Shown piece after piece: positions 39,563-47,404 of a DNA stretch of 64,000 nt (its first letter is position 1; the number at the start of each line of letters is the position of its first letter). The notes under the pieces are model-generated. The model did no database searches. It was not told the DNA's origin and was given only the letters and a program-made list of their open reading frames with translations. The stretch is from Wenzhouxiangella marina (GTDB taxonomy: Bacteria > Pseudomonadota > Gammaproteobacteria > Xanthomonadales > Wenzhouxiangellaceae). The translations under genes and the position numbers were made by a program. The stretch covers positions 862,501 through 926,500 of the forward strand of contig NZ_CP012154.1 in NCBI RefSeq assembly GCF_001187785.1, given 5' to 3'.

Positions 39563-40342
39563 GGGCGGCAGCCGACCGAACACGAAGGCATCCATGCTCA
39601 ATACCCGATGCGTCATTCCTCCATCCAGCAGGGTGCCGGGGCCGTTCTGCCCCGCTGCCGCCGCCACCACCAGCGGCCAGTAGTGCTCTGGCGTCGGGTG
39701 TGCGCGCTGCGCCTGCGGGGCCATGATCAGTGCATCGCGCAGGGCATCCCGGTCGCCCCGCGCCACCGCGGCCCGGATCCAGTCCGTGAATTCCTTGGCG
39801 TAGGCGAACTTCTGCGTACCCAGAAACACGTCGCGCAGATTGTGGGTCAGGCTGCCCGAGCCGATGATCAGGATATTGTCATCGGCCAGTGGGGCCAGGA
39901 GAAGTCCCAGGGCTTCGGCGCCGGGCCCGTCCAGATCATGGGGCAGGGAGACCTGGACCACGGGCACATCGGCGTCGGCGTACAGGTGCAGCAGTGGCAC
40001 CCAGGCGCCGTGGTCCAGGCCACGGTGCGGGTCGAGGCGGGTCGGCCAGCCGGCCCCATTCAGCTGCTCGACGATCTGCCGCGCCAGCGCAGGCTCACCC
40101 GGCGCGGGGTAGCGCAGTTCGTAGAGCGCATCGTCGAAACCGCGAAAGTCATGGATCGTCTCGGGCCGCGCCGCGCCGGTCACCCGAACGCCCTGGCTCT
40201 GCCAGTGCGCCGAAACCATGACGATGGCGCGCGGGCGGGGCAGGGTCTGGCCCAGCTGTCTCAGCAGCGGGCCGACCTGGCCGGCTTCCAGAGCGAAGGT
40301 CGGGGCGCCGTGGGAAACGAACAGGCTGGGTAGCGTGCGCAT
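39542..40342 (-). CDS. DODA-type class III extradiol ring-cleavage dioxygenase
   Basis: 266 residues. MRTLPSLFVSHGAPTFALE begins the LigB/DODA domain; metal ligands are expected at His11, at His in VMVSAHWQSQGVRVT and in LDHGAWVPLLHLY. SGSLTHNL is another conserved block. Relatives (YgiD) open catechol-type rings such as L-DOPA with Fe(II) or Zn(II). It lies downstream of a DoxX gene and opposite a LysR regulator, a common grouping in gammaproteobacteria. Natural substrate unknown. Confidence 0.92.
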   Translation of the reverse strand: MRTLPSLFVSHGAPTFALEAGQVGPLLRQLGQTLPRPRAIVMVSAHWQSQGVRVTGAARPETIHDFRGFDDALYELRYPAPGEPALARQIVEQLNGAGWPTRLDPHRGLDHGAWVPLLHLYADADVPVVQVSLPHDLDGPGAEALGLLLAPLADDNILIIGSGSLTHNLRDVFLGTQKFAYAKEFTDWIRAAVARGDRDALRDALIMAPQAQRAHPTPEHYWPLVVAAAAGQNGPGTLLDGGMTHRVLSMDAFVFGRLPPSELESI

Positions 40343-40417
40343 GAGGTGCTCCTTGAGCGACGAAAATGAAGGGGCCGGGGCGAGGGGCCGCCCCGGCCGG
40401 TTGGCCTCGATGGTCTG

Positions 40418-40861
40418 TCAGGCCTCGCGGCTGAGCTGTCGGTCGATGGAGGCCGCGCCGCCGCCGCTGATGACCAGGGCCACCATCATGGCGAACAGGG
40501 CCAGGGCGAATTCGTAGCCGTTGTTCGACATGAACAGGCCGTTCTGGAAGTGCACCGTAAAGATCGCGACGAGCATGGTGATGGCCAGGCCGAAGGCGGC
40601 CGGGCGGACCAGGACGCCCAGGATCAGGGCGATGCCGCCGAAGAACTCGGCGCCGCCGGCGAGGGCGGCCATGAGCACGCCCGGCGACAGGCCGATCGAG
40701 TCCATCCAGCCGCCCGTGCCTTCCAGGCCGTAGCCGCCGAACCAGCCGAACAGTTTCTGTGCGCCATGGGCGAAGAAGATGATGCCGGCGACCAGGCGCA
40801 GGGCCAGCGGGGCCCAGCTGGGCGGGGTGCTGAGTACGTTCTTGACGATCGAGTTTTTCAT
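40418..40861 (-). CDS. DoxX-family membrane protein
   Basis: 147 residues, four membrane segments. LALRLVAGIIFFAHGAQKLFGWFGG is the DoxX hallmark, followed by EFFGGIALILGVLVRPAAFGLA. AAGGAG precedes the ATG. It precedes the dioxygenase on the same strand (75 bases between) and probably shares its message. DoxX proteins are linked to redox stress and thiol metabolism without a settled reaction. Confidence 0.9.
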   Translation of the reverse strand: MKNSIVKNVLSTPPSWAPLALRLVAGIIFFAHGAQKLFGWFGGYGLEGTGGWMDSIGLSPGVLMAALAGGAEFFGGIALILGVLVRPAAFGLAITMLVAIFTVHFQNGLFMSNNGYEFALALFAMMVALVISGGGAASIDRQLSREA

Positions 40862-40947
40862 GGAGTGCTCCTTGAGAGGTTGATTGAAAGCGGTCTACCG
40901 ATGTGTCGAGGATCATCGTATGGATTCCCCTCTTCGGGATAAATGGC

Positions 40948-40976
40948 TTGAAACGGCATTGACTGTTTCGTAAATT
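40948..40976 (+). promoter_or_regulatory. lysR promoter and possible LysR operator
   Basis: TTGAAA (40948-40953) and TAAATT (40971-40976) are 17 bases apart and the -10 ends six bases before ATG 40983, predicting a leaderless message. GAAAC-N10-GTTTC (40950-40969), an inverted pair in the spacer, could be the regulator's own binding site. Confidence 0.7.
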
Positions 40977-40982
40977 GCAACA

Positions 40983-41876
40983 ATGGACCGATTCCAGCAG
41001 ATGCAGGTGTTCTCCACCGTGGTCGAGGTCGGCAGCTTCGCCGGCGCGGCCGAGGCCCTCGAGCTTTCGCCCGCCGCCGTCTCCCGCCAGATCGCTGCCC
41101 TGGAAACGCGTCTGGGTGTCCGGCTGCTCCAGCGCACCACCCGCCGCCTGTCCCTGACCCCCGAAGGCGAAGTCTTCCTGGAACGCGCCCGCCAGCTCCT
41201 CGAATCCCTGTCCGAAGCCGAGGCCGAGATCAGCGAGCACAGCGTCGAAGTCATGGGCCGCCTGCGCATCAACGCGCCGGTCAGTTACGGCCTGACCCAT
41301 CTGGCCCCACTCTGGGGCGGTTTCCTCGAACAGCATCCCCGGTTGAAGCTGGATATCACCCTGTCCGACCGCAGCGTCGATCTGGTCGAGGAGGGCTACG
41401 ACCTGGCCATCCGCATCGGCAAGCTCGGCGACTCGAGCCTGATCGCCAGGCGCCTGGCGACCACGCGCCTGGTGTTGTGCGCCTCACCGGACTATCTGCA
41501 ACGCCATGGGCGTCCCGAAGCGCCAAAGGACCTGGTCGAGCATCGGATCTGGTCCTACAGCTATTTCCGCCTCGGCGACGAGTGGCGCTTCGACGGGCCG
41601 GAGGGAGAGGTGAGCGTCCGATTGCGACCGGTGCTGCATTCGAACAATGGCGATACCTGTCGAATGGGGGCCGTGCAGGGGCATGCGGTGGTGCTGCAGC
41701 CCGGGTTTCTGGTGGAGGGCGATTTGAAGGAAGGGCGCCTGGTGGAGTTGTTGCCGGACTACAGGGCGGGGGAGCTGGGGGTGTTTGCCTTGTATCCGTC
41801 CAGGCGGCATGTAGCGCCGAAGCTGCGGTTGATGGTGGAGTACCTGACGGGGGCATTGGGCGGCCGGGTGTGCTGA
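40983..41876 (+). CDS. LysR-type transcriptional regulator
   Basis: 297 residues. N-terminal winged helix-turn-helix MDRFQQMQVFSTVVEVGSFA...AAVSRQIAALETRLGVRLLQRTTRR, then the periplasmic-binding-like effector domain. The resemblance is to the CrgA/AaeR branch of LTTRs. Divergent from the doxX-dioxygenase pair, 121 bases away, which are its likely targets. Effector unknown. Confidence 0.93.
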   Translation: MDRFQQMQVFSTVVEVGSFAGAAEALELSPAAVSRQIAALETRLGVRLLQRTTRRLSLTPEGEVFLERARQLLESLSEAEAEISEHSVEVMGRLRINAPVSYGLTHLAPLWGGFLEQHPRLKLDITLSDRSVDLVEEGYDLAIRIGKLGDSSLIARRLATTRLVLCASPDYLQRHGRPEAPKDLVEHRIWSYSYFRLGDEWRFDGPEGEVSVRLRPVLHSNNGDTCRMGAVQGHAVVLQPGFLVEGDLKEGRLVELLPDYRAGELGVFALYPSRRHVAPKLRLMVEYLTGALGGRVC

Positions 41877-41881
41877 TGGGC

Positions 41882-41907
41882 GTCCCTGGCCGTTGTCCCT
41901 GGCCGTT
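41882..41907. repeat. Perfect 13-bp tandem duplication
   Basis: GTCCCTGGCCGTT occurs twice head to tail (41882-41894, 41895-41907), followed by a degenerate third copy, just past the lysR stop. A similar 13-bp doublet occurs at 62189-62214 with a different sequence. Confidence 0.7.
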
Positions 41908-41930
41908 CATCCCTGGCTGGTATGGCTTCA

Positions 41931-41958
41931 CAAGAAAGAAGCCCCGCAATCGCGGGGC
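41931..41958 (-). terminator. Intrinsic terminator of the Cys-repeat protein gene
   Basis: GCCCCGC-AATC-GCGGGGC (41941-41958) with an A-rich left flank, which reads as a T-rich tail on the minus strand. It lies 31 bases past the stop at 41989. Confidence 0.8.
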
Positions 41959-41988
41959 CTCCGAAGGCTCTTGAATCTGCTGAAGCGA

Positions 41989-42435
41989 TTACCGATGTTG
42001 CTCGGCGGGCGTCAGGATGAATTCGTCCACCCATGCTTCGAAAGAAGATCGGGCTGGATCGAAGCTGCCAATCTGGCCGATGTCTCCCTGAAGGAACGAC
42101 ATGACCGAGCAGGCTTCAGCATCACAAGTGGCGACCGTGCATTCGGTTTCTCCGCAGTTCATGGTTCCCCGGCTGAAAAGCGGCCGATTGGACGAGGCCG
42201 CGGAGTCAAGGCGAGCTTGGTCGTCCCGAACGCTGTTCACTTCGCTTTCGGAGTAGAAGCCAACCAGGGTGCAGCCGCCTTCACGGCAGTAGTAAACGAC
42301 GCACTGCGTAGCGTTGCAGGTTTCGATCGTGCAACCTGCCGTGCAGTCCAATCCAGTCTCGGCGCCAGCCTGTCCCGAAAGCAAGGGCGCTATCGAAAAG
42401 AGTGCGGCTGTAAAGTGCGGCTTCAATAAGTCCAT
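41989..42435 (-). CDS. Small exported Cys-repeat protein
   Basis: 148 residues from ATG 42435, preceded by CAGGA. Signal peptide MDLLKPHFTAALFSIAPLLS ends near QAGAE. Two copies of a Cys unit: CTAGCTIETCNATQC and CGETECTVATCDAEAC, a pattern C-x3-C-T-[IV]-x-T-C-[ND]-A-x-x-C. This suggests disulfides or metal binding outside the cytoplasm. No family recognised. It has its own terminator. An overlapping plus-strand frame (41893-42429) has no signal, motif or ribosome site and is discarded. Confidence 0.75.
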   Translation of the reverse strand: MDLLKPHFTAALFSIAPLLSGQAGAETGLDCTAGCTIETCNATQCVVYYCREGGCTLVGFYSESEVNSVRDDQARLDSAASSNRPLFSRGTMNCGETECTVATCDAEACSVMSFLQGDIGQIGSFDPARSSFEAWVDEFILTPAEQHR

Positions 42436-42716
42436 CAATTCCTGCTCCTGTCCTTGGGTCTGAGCAGCCAAAAGTCCTGAATAGTTAATTTCCTAATAGA
42501 TATTTACGAAAATAAACACATCAAGGAATGCGACAAAAGTCGATCGAGCGTTGCCACAAAGAAACGGAGGCATCCGCTCTCGAACGAGGGCCGCGATGCC
42601 GGTGCGGTTATTGCCTTTGGTGGTAAGCTTGGGCGGGTTGGCGCTTGACTGGGAGAGATGGCCGATTGCTTGGCCTCGAGCGCCATTGGTTCGATCTGAA
42701 TCTCGGGAGCGCTTCA
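42436..42716. other. AT-rich divergent intergenic region
   Basis: About 280 bases between divergent small genes, visibly more AT-rich at 42480-42540 than its surroundings. It presumably holds promoters both ways. The minus frame 42493-42717 shows no coding signs. Confidence 0.5.
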
Positions 42717-42962
42717 ATGGAAATTCTTGGAATGATCATCGTGGTTGCCGGTGGCCTGTTGCTGCTGGTGGCCGCCATCTGGTTTCTGGTCGTGGCCTTC
42801 CAGGAGCACATCCTGTGGGGGTTGGGCTGTCTGCTTCTTCCCTTCGTGTCGCTGGTCTTTCTGGTGATGCATTGGGACAAGGCCGGCCGACCGTTTCTCT
42901 ATCAACTGGCCGGTTGGGCGATCCTTCTGCTTGGCTCGTTTCTGGCCGGGCCAGAGCTCTGA
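42717..42962 (+). CDS. Small membrane protein
   Basis: 81 residues from ATG 42717 (GGGAG upstream). Three hydrophobic segments: MIIVVAGGLLLLVAAIWFLV, GLGCLLLPFVSLVFLVM and LAGWAILLLGSFLAG. No conserved charged motif. Hypothetical inner-membrane protein; the start was chosen because the preceding 24 codons are not hydrophobic and do not resemble coding sequence. Confidence 0.7.
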   Translation: MEILGMIIVVAGGLLLLVAAIWFLVVAFQEHILWGLGCLLLPFVSLVFLVMHWDKAGRPFLYQLAGWAILLLGSFLAGPEL

Positions 42963-43306
42963 TCGATGAGAACCATGTCCAGAAGCCCCAGGTGCTTGTC
43001 GGGATTTTGAACAGGGGGCAAGCGCAGTCCCCCGACGAGCAGGTGCTCGGGCGTTCTCCTTGTCGCGCACGGATGTGATGGCCCACGTGGAGTCCGAGTA
43101 CGGAGCCGACCCGGCACGACGCAGCTATTTCGGTTATTCGGTCAGCAGCACCTTCGGTAGCTACTGGAGTTCGTGTGGATCGAATCCGCCGACCATGGCT
43201 TCGCCTTTCCGAAGTCGGAAATACATGGTCTGTACTGGTGGGTCGGGGTCGAGAATGATTGAACTTTTGCCGTCCGGAGGCGCTGATTCTTCAGTGCGTG
43301 CCAAGC
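42963..43306. other. Gene-free stretch with a possible remnant frame
   Basis: 344 bases with no convincing gene. On the minus strand a 47-codon frame (43161-43304, TTG start) reads like coding sequence: LDPDPPVQTMYFRLRKGEAM. It lacks a ribosome site and could be a small gene, a remnant, or chance. Confidence 0.35.
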
Positions 43307-43828
43307 ATGGCGACCTGGATGGCTAAGGTCGCTGTTCGACGGTTCGACGGCGGCGATTGGCGACTGTACCGTGCTCTGAGGCTTCGCTCGCTGCGGGAAG
43401 CGCCAGACGTCTTCGGCTCTACCTTCAAACGGGAGGCGGGCTTGTCCGACGCGGACTGGCGGTCCCGCCTCGAGAAAGCCTCGCCATCTCTGGACTTGCC
43501 CCTGGTGGCCGAACGGGAAGGCAAGCCCGTTGGCCTGGCCTGGGGCAAGGTGTTTCCTGGCGAGAAGGATCGAGCGTATCTGTTCCAGATGTGGGTGGCA
43601 GCCGAATTCCGCGGACAGGGTATCGGTCGCCGGCTTCTCCAGTACGTTCTGAGCTGGGCTGCCGATCTTCGCGTTGAATGGGTCGAGTTGACCGTGATGA
43701 TCGGCAACGCGCCGGCCACCCGGCTGTACCATGACCTGGGCTTCCGACCCGAGGGTGATCTCGAGCCCCTTCGAGAAGGTTCGGACCAACGGGTCCAGCG
43801 CCTGTGTCTGCCACTGGGGAATCCCTGA
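43307..43828 (+). CDS. GNAT-family N-acetyltransferase
   Basis: 173 residues from ATG 43307 (or 169 from ATG 43319; neither has a clear ribosome site). Acetyl-CoA-binding motif A is seen in LFQMWVAAEFRGQGIGRRLL (V-x-x-x-x-R-G-x-G-I-G), followed by motif B in NAPATRLYHDLGFRPEG. GNATs acetylate amines; the acceptor is not predictable. Precedes two unrelated small genes on the same strand. Confidence 0.88.
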   Translation: MATWMAKVAVRRFDGGDWRLYRALRLRSLREAPDVFGSTFKREAGLSDADWRSRLEKASPSLDLPLVAEREGKPVGLAWGKVFPGEKDRAYLFQMWVAAEFRGQGIGRRLLQYVLSWAADLRVEWVELTVMIGNAPATRLYHDLGFRPEGDLEPLREGSDQRVQRLCLPLGNP

Positions 43829-43905
43829 CGCCGTTCTGACCGCGCAGGACAGAAGGGTAGTCGCTTCGTTGCCCGATCAATCCCAACAGACGAGGGGGAA
43901 AGCGA

Positions 43906-44226
43906 ATGTTCATTGCTGTCTATGAATTCGACGTCAAGGAAGGCCGCGAATCTGCCTTTCGAGCCGCCTGGGTGGAAGTCACCGAGGCGATCTACGCCCA
44001 GTGCGGCAGCCTGGGCTCCAGGCTTCACAGCACGAATAGACCGAACATCTTCGTCGGCTACGCCCAGTGGCCCAGCCGGGCGCAGTGGGAAAAGGACCAT
44101 GTGCTGCTTGGCGAAGGCTACGAGCGGGCTCGCGCCACCATGCGCGACTGCCTCGTGTCGTCGAAGACGATTCACGAGCTGGAGGTCTGTGATGACTACC
44201 TGCAGTCGGAAGCGGCGGAGCGCTGA
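43906..44226 (+). CDS. Antibiotic-biosynthesis-monooxygenase-like (ABM) protein
   Basis: 106 residues. MFIAVYEFDVKEGRESAFRAAW and the HSTNRPNIFVGYAQWPSRAQW strand are typical of the dimeric alpha-beta barrel ABM family, used by small oxygenases and heme-degrading enzymes. No clear active-site residue. Stops three bases before the LysE gene, so the two are probably co-transcribed. Confidence 0.8.
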   Translation: MFIAVYEFDVKEGRESAFRAAWVEVTEAIYAQCGSLGSRLHSTNRPNIFVGYAQWPSRAQWEKDHVLLGEGYERARATMRDCLVSSKTIHELEVCDDYLQSEAAER

Positions 44227-44229
44227 TCC

Positions 44230-44829
44230 ATGGCCGAAGCCGTCCTGGCCCTGATTTCGGCGACCGCCCTGCTGCTGGGGTCGCCCGGCCCGGCGCCGCT
44301 GGCCCTCGCCGGCACCAGTGCGGCCTTCGGGGTTCGGCGAGGGCTGCCGTTCCTGTTCGGCATCCTGGTCGGGCTTTCCGTCGCTATCCTGGGTGCGAGC
44401 CTGGGGCTCGCTGCCTTGTTTCAGGCCTATCCGCCTGCCCGCCAGATCGTGCAGGGCCTGGGTGCCGCCTACATCGCCTACGTCGCCTTCAAGATCGCCA
44501 CGGCGCCCGTGGTGCAGGGCGATGACGGCCGGGAGAATGCCGCGCCGCGCTTTATCGACGGCTTCATTCTCAACCTGCTCAATCCCAAGGCCTACGCAGC
44601 CTTTCTCGCCCTCTTCTCCCAGTTCCTGCTGCCGCTCGCGGAGCCAGGTACCGCCTTCTTGGCCACAGCGATCGTCTGCCTGCTCGTGGCCACCGTCGTC
44701 GATGTCGCCTGGCTGCTCCTTGGGGGAATCATTGGCCCTCTGTTGAAGCGACCCAGGTCTGCGCGGATGCTGCGGGTGCTGTTCGCGGTGCTGATGGTGG
44801 CGGCGTTGCTTTGGGCCATCCTGCAGTGA
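44230..44829 (+). CDS. LysE/RhtB-family exporter
   Basis: 199 residues, six membrane segments. N terminus LLLGSPGPAPLALAGTSAAFG carries the SPGP signature of the LysE/RhtB family; GAAYIAYVAFKIAT and FILNLLNPKAYAAFLALFSQ are also typical. The family exports amino acids or their analogues. Substrate unknown. Likely in one message with the ABM gene. Confidence 0.92.
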   Translation: MAEAVLALISATALLLGSPGPAPLALAGTSAAFGVRRGLPFLFGILVGLSVAILGASLGLAALFQAYPPARQIVQGLGAAYIAYVAFKIATAPVVQGDDGRENAAPRFIDGFILNLLNPKAYAAFLALFSQFLLPLAEPGTAFLATAIVCLLVATVVDVAWLLLGGIIGPLLKRPRSARMLRVLFAVLMVAALLWAILQ

Positions 44830-44988
44830 AGTCAGGAGCAGGAATGATCACTGAGAAGCCTGCCTACTGCGTACTCGGGCAGGGCGCCCGAAAGCTGACG
44901 GACTGTCAGGTATTCGAGCAGTGCGTGCCCAGGTGGCAATACGCTAAGGTAGAGGCGTTGGTGTCACGAAGCCTATGGAGGGATTTTG

Positions 44989-45432
44989 ATGAACAGGAAA
45001 CTGTTGATGTTTTCGTGCTTGCTGGCACTGGTGGCCTGCGCGCCGGCACCCAGCAACACTCGCGAGCCGTCTGCTGCTGCAAGTGCAGAATTTTCCGTCA
45101 CCGGTGCCGAAGAACTGGTCCTGGCGGTGGTGATGAGCAAGGTCGAAGTCCTGGACGTCTCGGAGACAGACGCTGCCGGTGAGGGCACGTTGAGCTTCTC
45201 GATGAGCGAAATGGATGGCAGGGGCATCATGATGTCCATCCAGAGCCAGCTCCCGCAGACCGTCAAGTTCGATCTCTACATGGTGGACGCTCAGGGGAAG
45301 CGGCACTACACCAGCAGCTGTCCCGTGATGGCCGGCGGCGGGCTGTATGAAATGTGGCCGCATCCCATTCCCCGAATCATCGTGACCAATCTTCGAGTGC
45401 TGGAGGACGGCGAAAGCATGGTCTGCAGGTAG
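44989..45432 (+). CDS. Putative lipoprotein
   Basis: 147 residues from ATG 44989, with GGAGGG upstream. MNRKLLMFSCLLALVACAPA is a lipoprotein signal with lipobox LVAC (Cys18 lipidated). The mature part is beta-rich with a Cys pair candidate (SSCPV, VCR) and no recognised domain. Envelope protein of unknown role. Confidence 0.8.
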   Translation: MNRKLLMFSCLLALVACAPAPSNTREPSAAASAEFSVTGAEELVLAVVMSKVEVLDVSETDAAGEGTLSFSMSEMDGRGIMMSIQSQLPQTVKFDLYMVDAQGKRHYTSSCPVMAGGGLYEMWPHPIPRIIVTNLRVLEDGESMVCR

Positions 45433-45523
45433 CAGGTCGGCTCGGCGAGGACGGTCGGATCCTCGACACCGAAGCGTTCATTCCTTTTGCTATGCTGCAA
45501 GCCCGTTCAGCGGAGATTTCACC

Positions 45524-45799
45524 ATGAAAAGGCGCTCTGATCGATCCATCGGCATGAAGTTGCTCAACGCAATGATGGCCCTGCTGCTGCTGGGCTCCGC
45601 CTGCTTCATGCTGATCGTGGGCCTGCACGTCATCGCGATCAGCGCCCTGCTGGTGTCCGTCGCCGGTCTGGCCACGCCGGTCATCCTGTCCGGCGAGGGC
45701 ATCGTCGACATGATTTCAGGCTTCTTCGAAGCGATCCTGGAAGGCCTGCTGGCGATCGTCGAAGGCATCACCGAGTTCTTCTCCGGGCTGTTCTCCTGA
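45524..45799 (+). CDS. Small membrane protein
   Basis: 91 residues. Two strong hydrophobic segments (LLNAMMALLLLGSACFMLIVGLHVIA as one, SALLVSVAGLATPVIL as another) followed by an amphipathic, Phe-rich C-terminal helix (FFEAILEGLLAIVEGITEFF). A TATGCT -10 lies ~30 bases upstream. No family recognised. Confidence 0.7.
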   Translation: MKRRSDRSIGMKLLNAMMALLLLGSACFMLIVGLHVIAISALLVSVAGLATPVILSGEGIVDMISGFFEAILEGLLAIVEGITEFFSGLFS

Positions 45800-45823
45800 T
45801 CGTCACCCAGATCCAAGTCCGAC

Positions 45824-46114
45824 ATGAGTGACTCGAAACCCCTGATGGTCAACTGTGGGGAGCACGGCGAGCGCCTTGCGGCCGTGCTCTGTCGGCACCT
45901 GCTGCTTCGGGATGCCGGCCCCCTGGGCTTTATCGAGAACAGCAGCGACCCGGAGGACCTGCAGGCCTGGTGCTACGACTGCGAGGATGTTTTCGAGCGC
46001 GAAGGCGGCATGACCGAGGCCTTTCAGGATTTCAATGACCTCGCCATCGTCTGCGTTGACTGCTACGCAGCCGCCAAGCGACGTCACACGATGGGCCAGG
46101 AGACCCTGAATTGA
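45824..46114 (+). CDS. Small protein with zinc-type Cys motifs
   Basis: 96 residues. NCGEHGE...VLCRHLL, then WCYDCEDVF and VCVDCYAAAKRR: several Cys-x2-Cys pairs plus His, suggesting a small structural zinc site. Cytoplasmic by appearance. I cannot name the family. The GNAT gene starts four bases after its stop, so they are probably co-transcribed. Confidence 0.75.
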   Translation: MSDSKPLMVNCGEHGERLAAVLCRHLLLRDAGPLGFIENSSDPEDLQAWCYDCEDVFEREGGMTEAFQDFNDLAIVCVDCYAAAKRRHTMGQETLN

Positions 46115-46118
46115 TCCC

Positions 46119-46664
46119 ATGGCATCGGACCGAAGTCCTTCTCCGCCGCGCGTCCTGATTGACCCTACGCCTCGTTACGAGGCGAGTTACCTGCGCTACC
46201 TCGACGAACTCGGGCAAGAGGAGCGCTACCCGTTTCCGCTGGATTTCGACGCCTCGGATTTTTCGGCCCTCCTGGTGCGTCTGGACGATCTACGCGCGGG
46301 GCGAAATCTGCCCGAGGGTCGAGTGCCGAGCTCCACCTACTGGCTGGTCGAGGGCGACGAGATCATCGGCGTGTCCAACCTGCGCCATGCGCTGAACGAG
46401 GCCATTCGCGAGGTCGGTGGCCACATCGGCCTGGGCGTTCGCCCGTCACGACGGGGCGAGGGTCTGGGTTCGGAGCTGATGGCGCTGACCATCGGCCGGG
46501 CCTGGCAGCGAGGCATGGCGGAGCTGTACATCCACTGCTATCGGGACAATGCGGCTTCAGCGCGCATGATTCGGGCCAACGGCGGTCAACTGCATTCGGA
46601 GATTGAAGTGGGCCAGCCCCCACGGATCGTTCAGCGCTATCGAGTGGGTAAGGGGTGTGGCTGA
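46119..46664 (+). CDS. GNAT-family N-acetyltransferase
   Basis: 181 residues. Motif A GHIGLGVRPSRRGEGLGSEL (R-R-G-E-G-L-G) and motif B NAASARMIRANGGQLHSE match a GNAT of the Rim/streptothricin-like group. Close behind the zinc-type small gene. Acceptor unknown. Confidence 0.88.
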   Translation: MASDRSPSPPRVLIDPTPRYEASYLRYLDELGQEERYPFPLDFDASDFSALLVRLDDLRAGRNLPEGRVPSSTYWLVEGDEIIGVSNLRHALNEAIREVGGHIGLGVRPSRRGEGLGSELMALTIGRAWQRGMAELYIHCYRDNAASARMIRANGGQLHSEIEVGQPPRIVQRYRVGKGCG

Positions 46665-46676
46665 GCCCGCCCGGGA

Positions 46677-47102
46677 TCAGGCTCGACCAGGGTCTTGCAG
46701 CGGCTCCTGCGGCGGAAGCAGGAAACGACACAGGGGCCCGCTCGCCTTCGCCAGTCGCCGGTCCAGCGTGGCCAACTCGCAGTCAAGCGCTTCGGCCAGG
46801 GCCACGTAATTGGCATCGTAAGCGGTCAGATTGTGGCGCAGAGCCCAGACCCGGTCTGCCAGGGGTTCGTAGTCGAACAGGGTCATGGGGAGCGCGCAGA
46901 GCGTATGGTGGGCCAGGGAGGCTGCCGTCGCGTCCAGGTCGCCGGCCAGCTCCGCCCGGCGCAGAATGTTGGCGGTTTCCACCGGGAGAATCTGCGGGCC
47001 GCAGAGGCTGGCGCTGCTCAATAGTTGCTCGGCCCATTGTCCTGCGGGGCCGCTGTCGACCAGGGCGGCGACCAGCACGCTGGCGTCGAGAACGCGCTTC
47101 AA
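46677..47102 (-). CDS. vapC: VapC-type PIN-domain ribonuclease toxin
   Basis: 141 residues. The acidic PIN triad is visible: Asp6 in VLDASVLVAALVDS, Glu in PVETANILRR, Asp in TAYDANYVALAEAL, with a further Asp in LATLDRRLAKA. These bind Mg2+/Mn2+ for RNA cleavage. Overlaps the antitoxin gene by four bases, the usual vapBC layout. Confidence 0.93.
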   Translation of the reverse strand: MKRVLDASVLVAALVDSGPAGQWAEQLLSSASLCGPQILPVETANILRRAELAGDLDATAASLAHHTLCALPMTLFDYEPLADRVWALRHNLTAYDANYVALAEALDCELATLDRRLAKASGPLCRFLLPPQEPLQDPGRA

Positions 47103-47335
47103 CGTCGATCCTGGTCGCGTAACTCGATGATGCGCTCTGCGTCCAGCTGAATCGGGTTGGCTCGCTTGCGCTCATGAATCTGCCGCAGCAGGTCGCTCCG
47201 GTCGGGGCGATCGGCCAGTTCGATCAGCCGCGCTCTGAGATAGCTCTGCAGGGACTGGCCGGCGCTGGCCGCGCGGGCCGCCAGCCGATCGCGGGCTTGC
47301 TCGGGGACGTCTCGAATGGTGATGTTCTTGCTCAT
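47099..47335 (-). CDS. vapB: VapB/FitA-type ribbon-helix-helix antitoxin
   Basis: 78 residues. N-terminal ribbon-helix-helix MSKNITIRDVPEQARDRLAA...SLQSYLRARL, then a charged toxin-binding tail (RSDLLRQIHERKRANP). It neutralises VapC and should repress the operon through the palindrome that abuts its start codon. Translationally coupled to vapC. Confidence 0.9.
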   Translation of the reverse strand: MSKNITIRDVPEQARDRLAARAASAGQSLQSYLRARLIELADRPDRSDLLRQIHERKRANPIQLDAERIIELRDQDRR

Positions 47336-47370
47336 GACCGCAATATGCGGTCACTGCATGCGAAATGCAA
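47335..47370 (-). promoter_or_regulatory. vapBC promoter and operator
   Basis: On the minus strand TTGCAT and CATATT are 17 bases apart (plus-strand 47365-47370 and 47342-47347). The perfect inverted repeat TGACCGCA-ATA-TGCGGTCA (47335-47353) covers the -10 and touches the vapB start codon. Transcription would begin at or next to the ATG. Confidence 0.78.
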
Positions 47371-47404
47371 GCGTTCGCCGGCGGACGGTGAGCGGGCGAC
47401 CGGG

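Noticed and set aside
41893-42429. A 178-codon plus-strand frame opposite the Cys-repeat protein
   Set aside because: The minus frame has a signal peptide, ribosome site, repeated Cys motif and terminator; the plus frame has none.
43161-43304. A 47-codon minus-strand frame (TTG start) that reads plausibly
   Set aside because: No ribosome site, no homology I recognise, and too short to separate from chance; recorded only in the intergenic entry.
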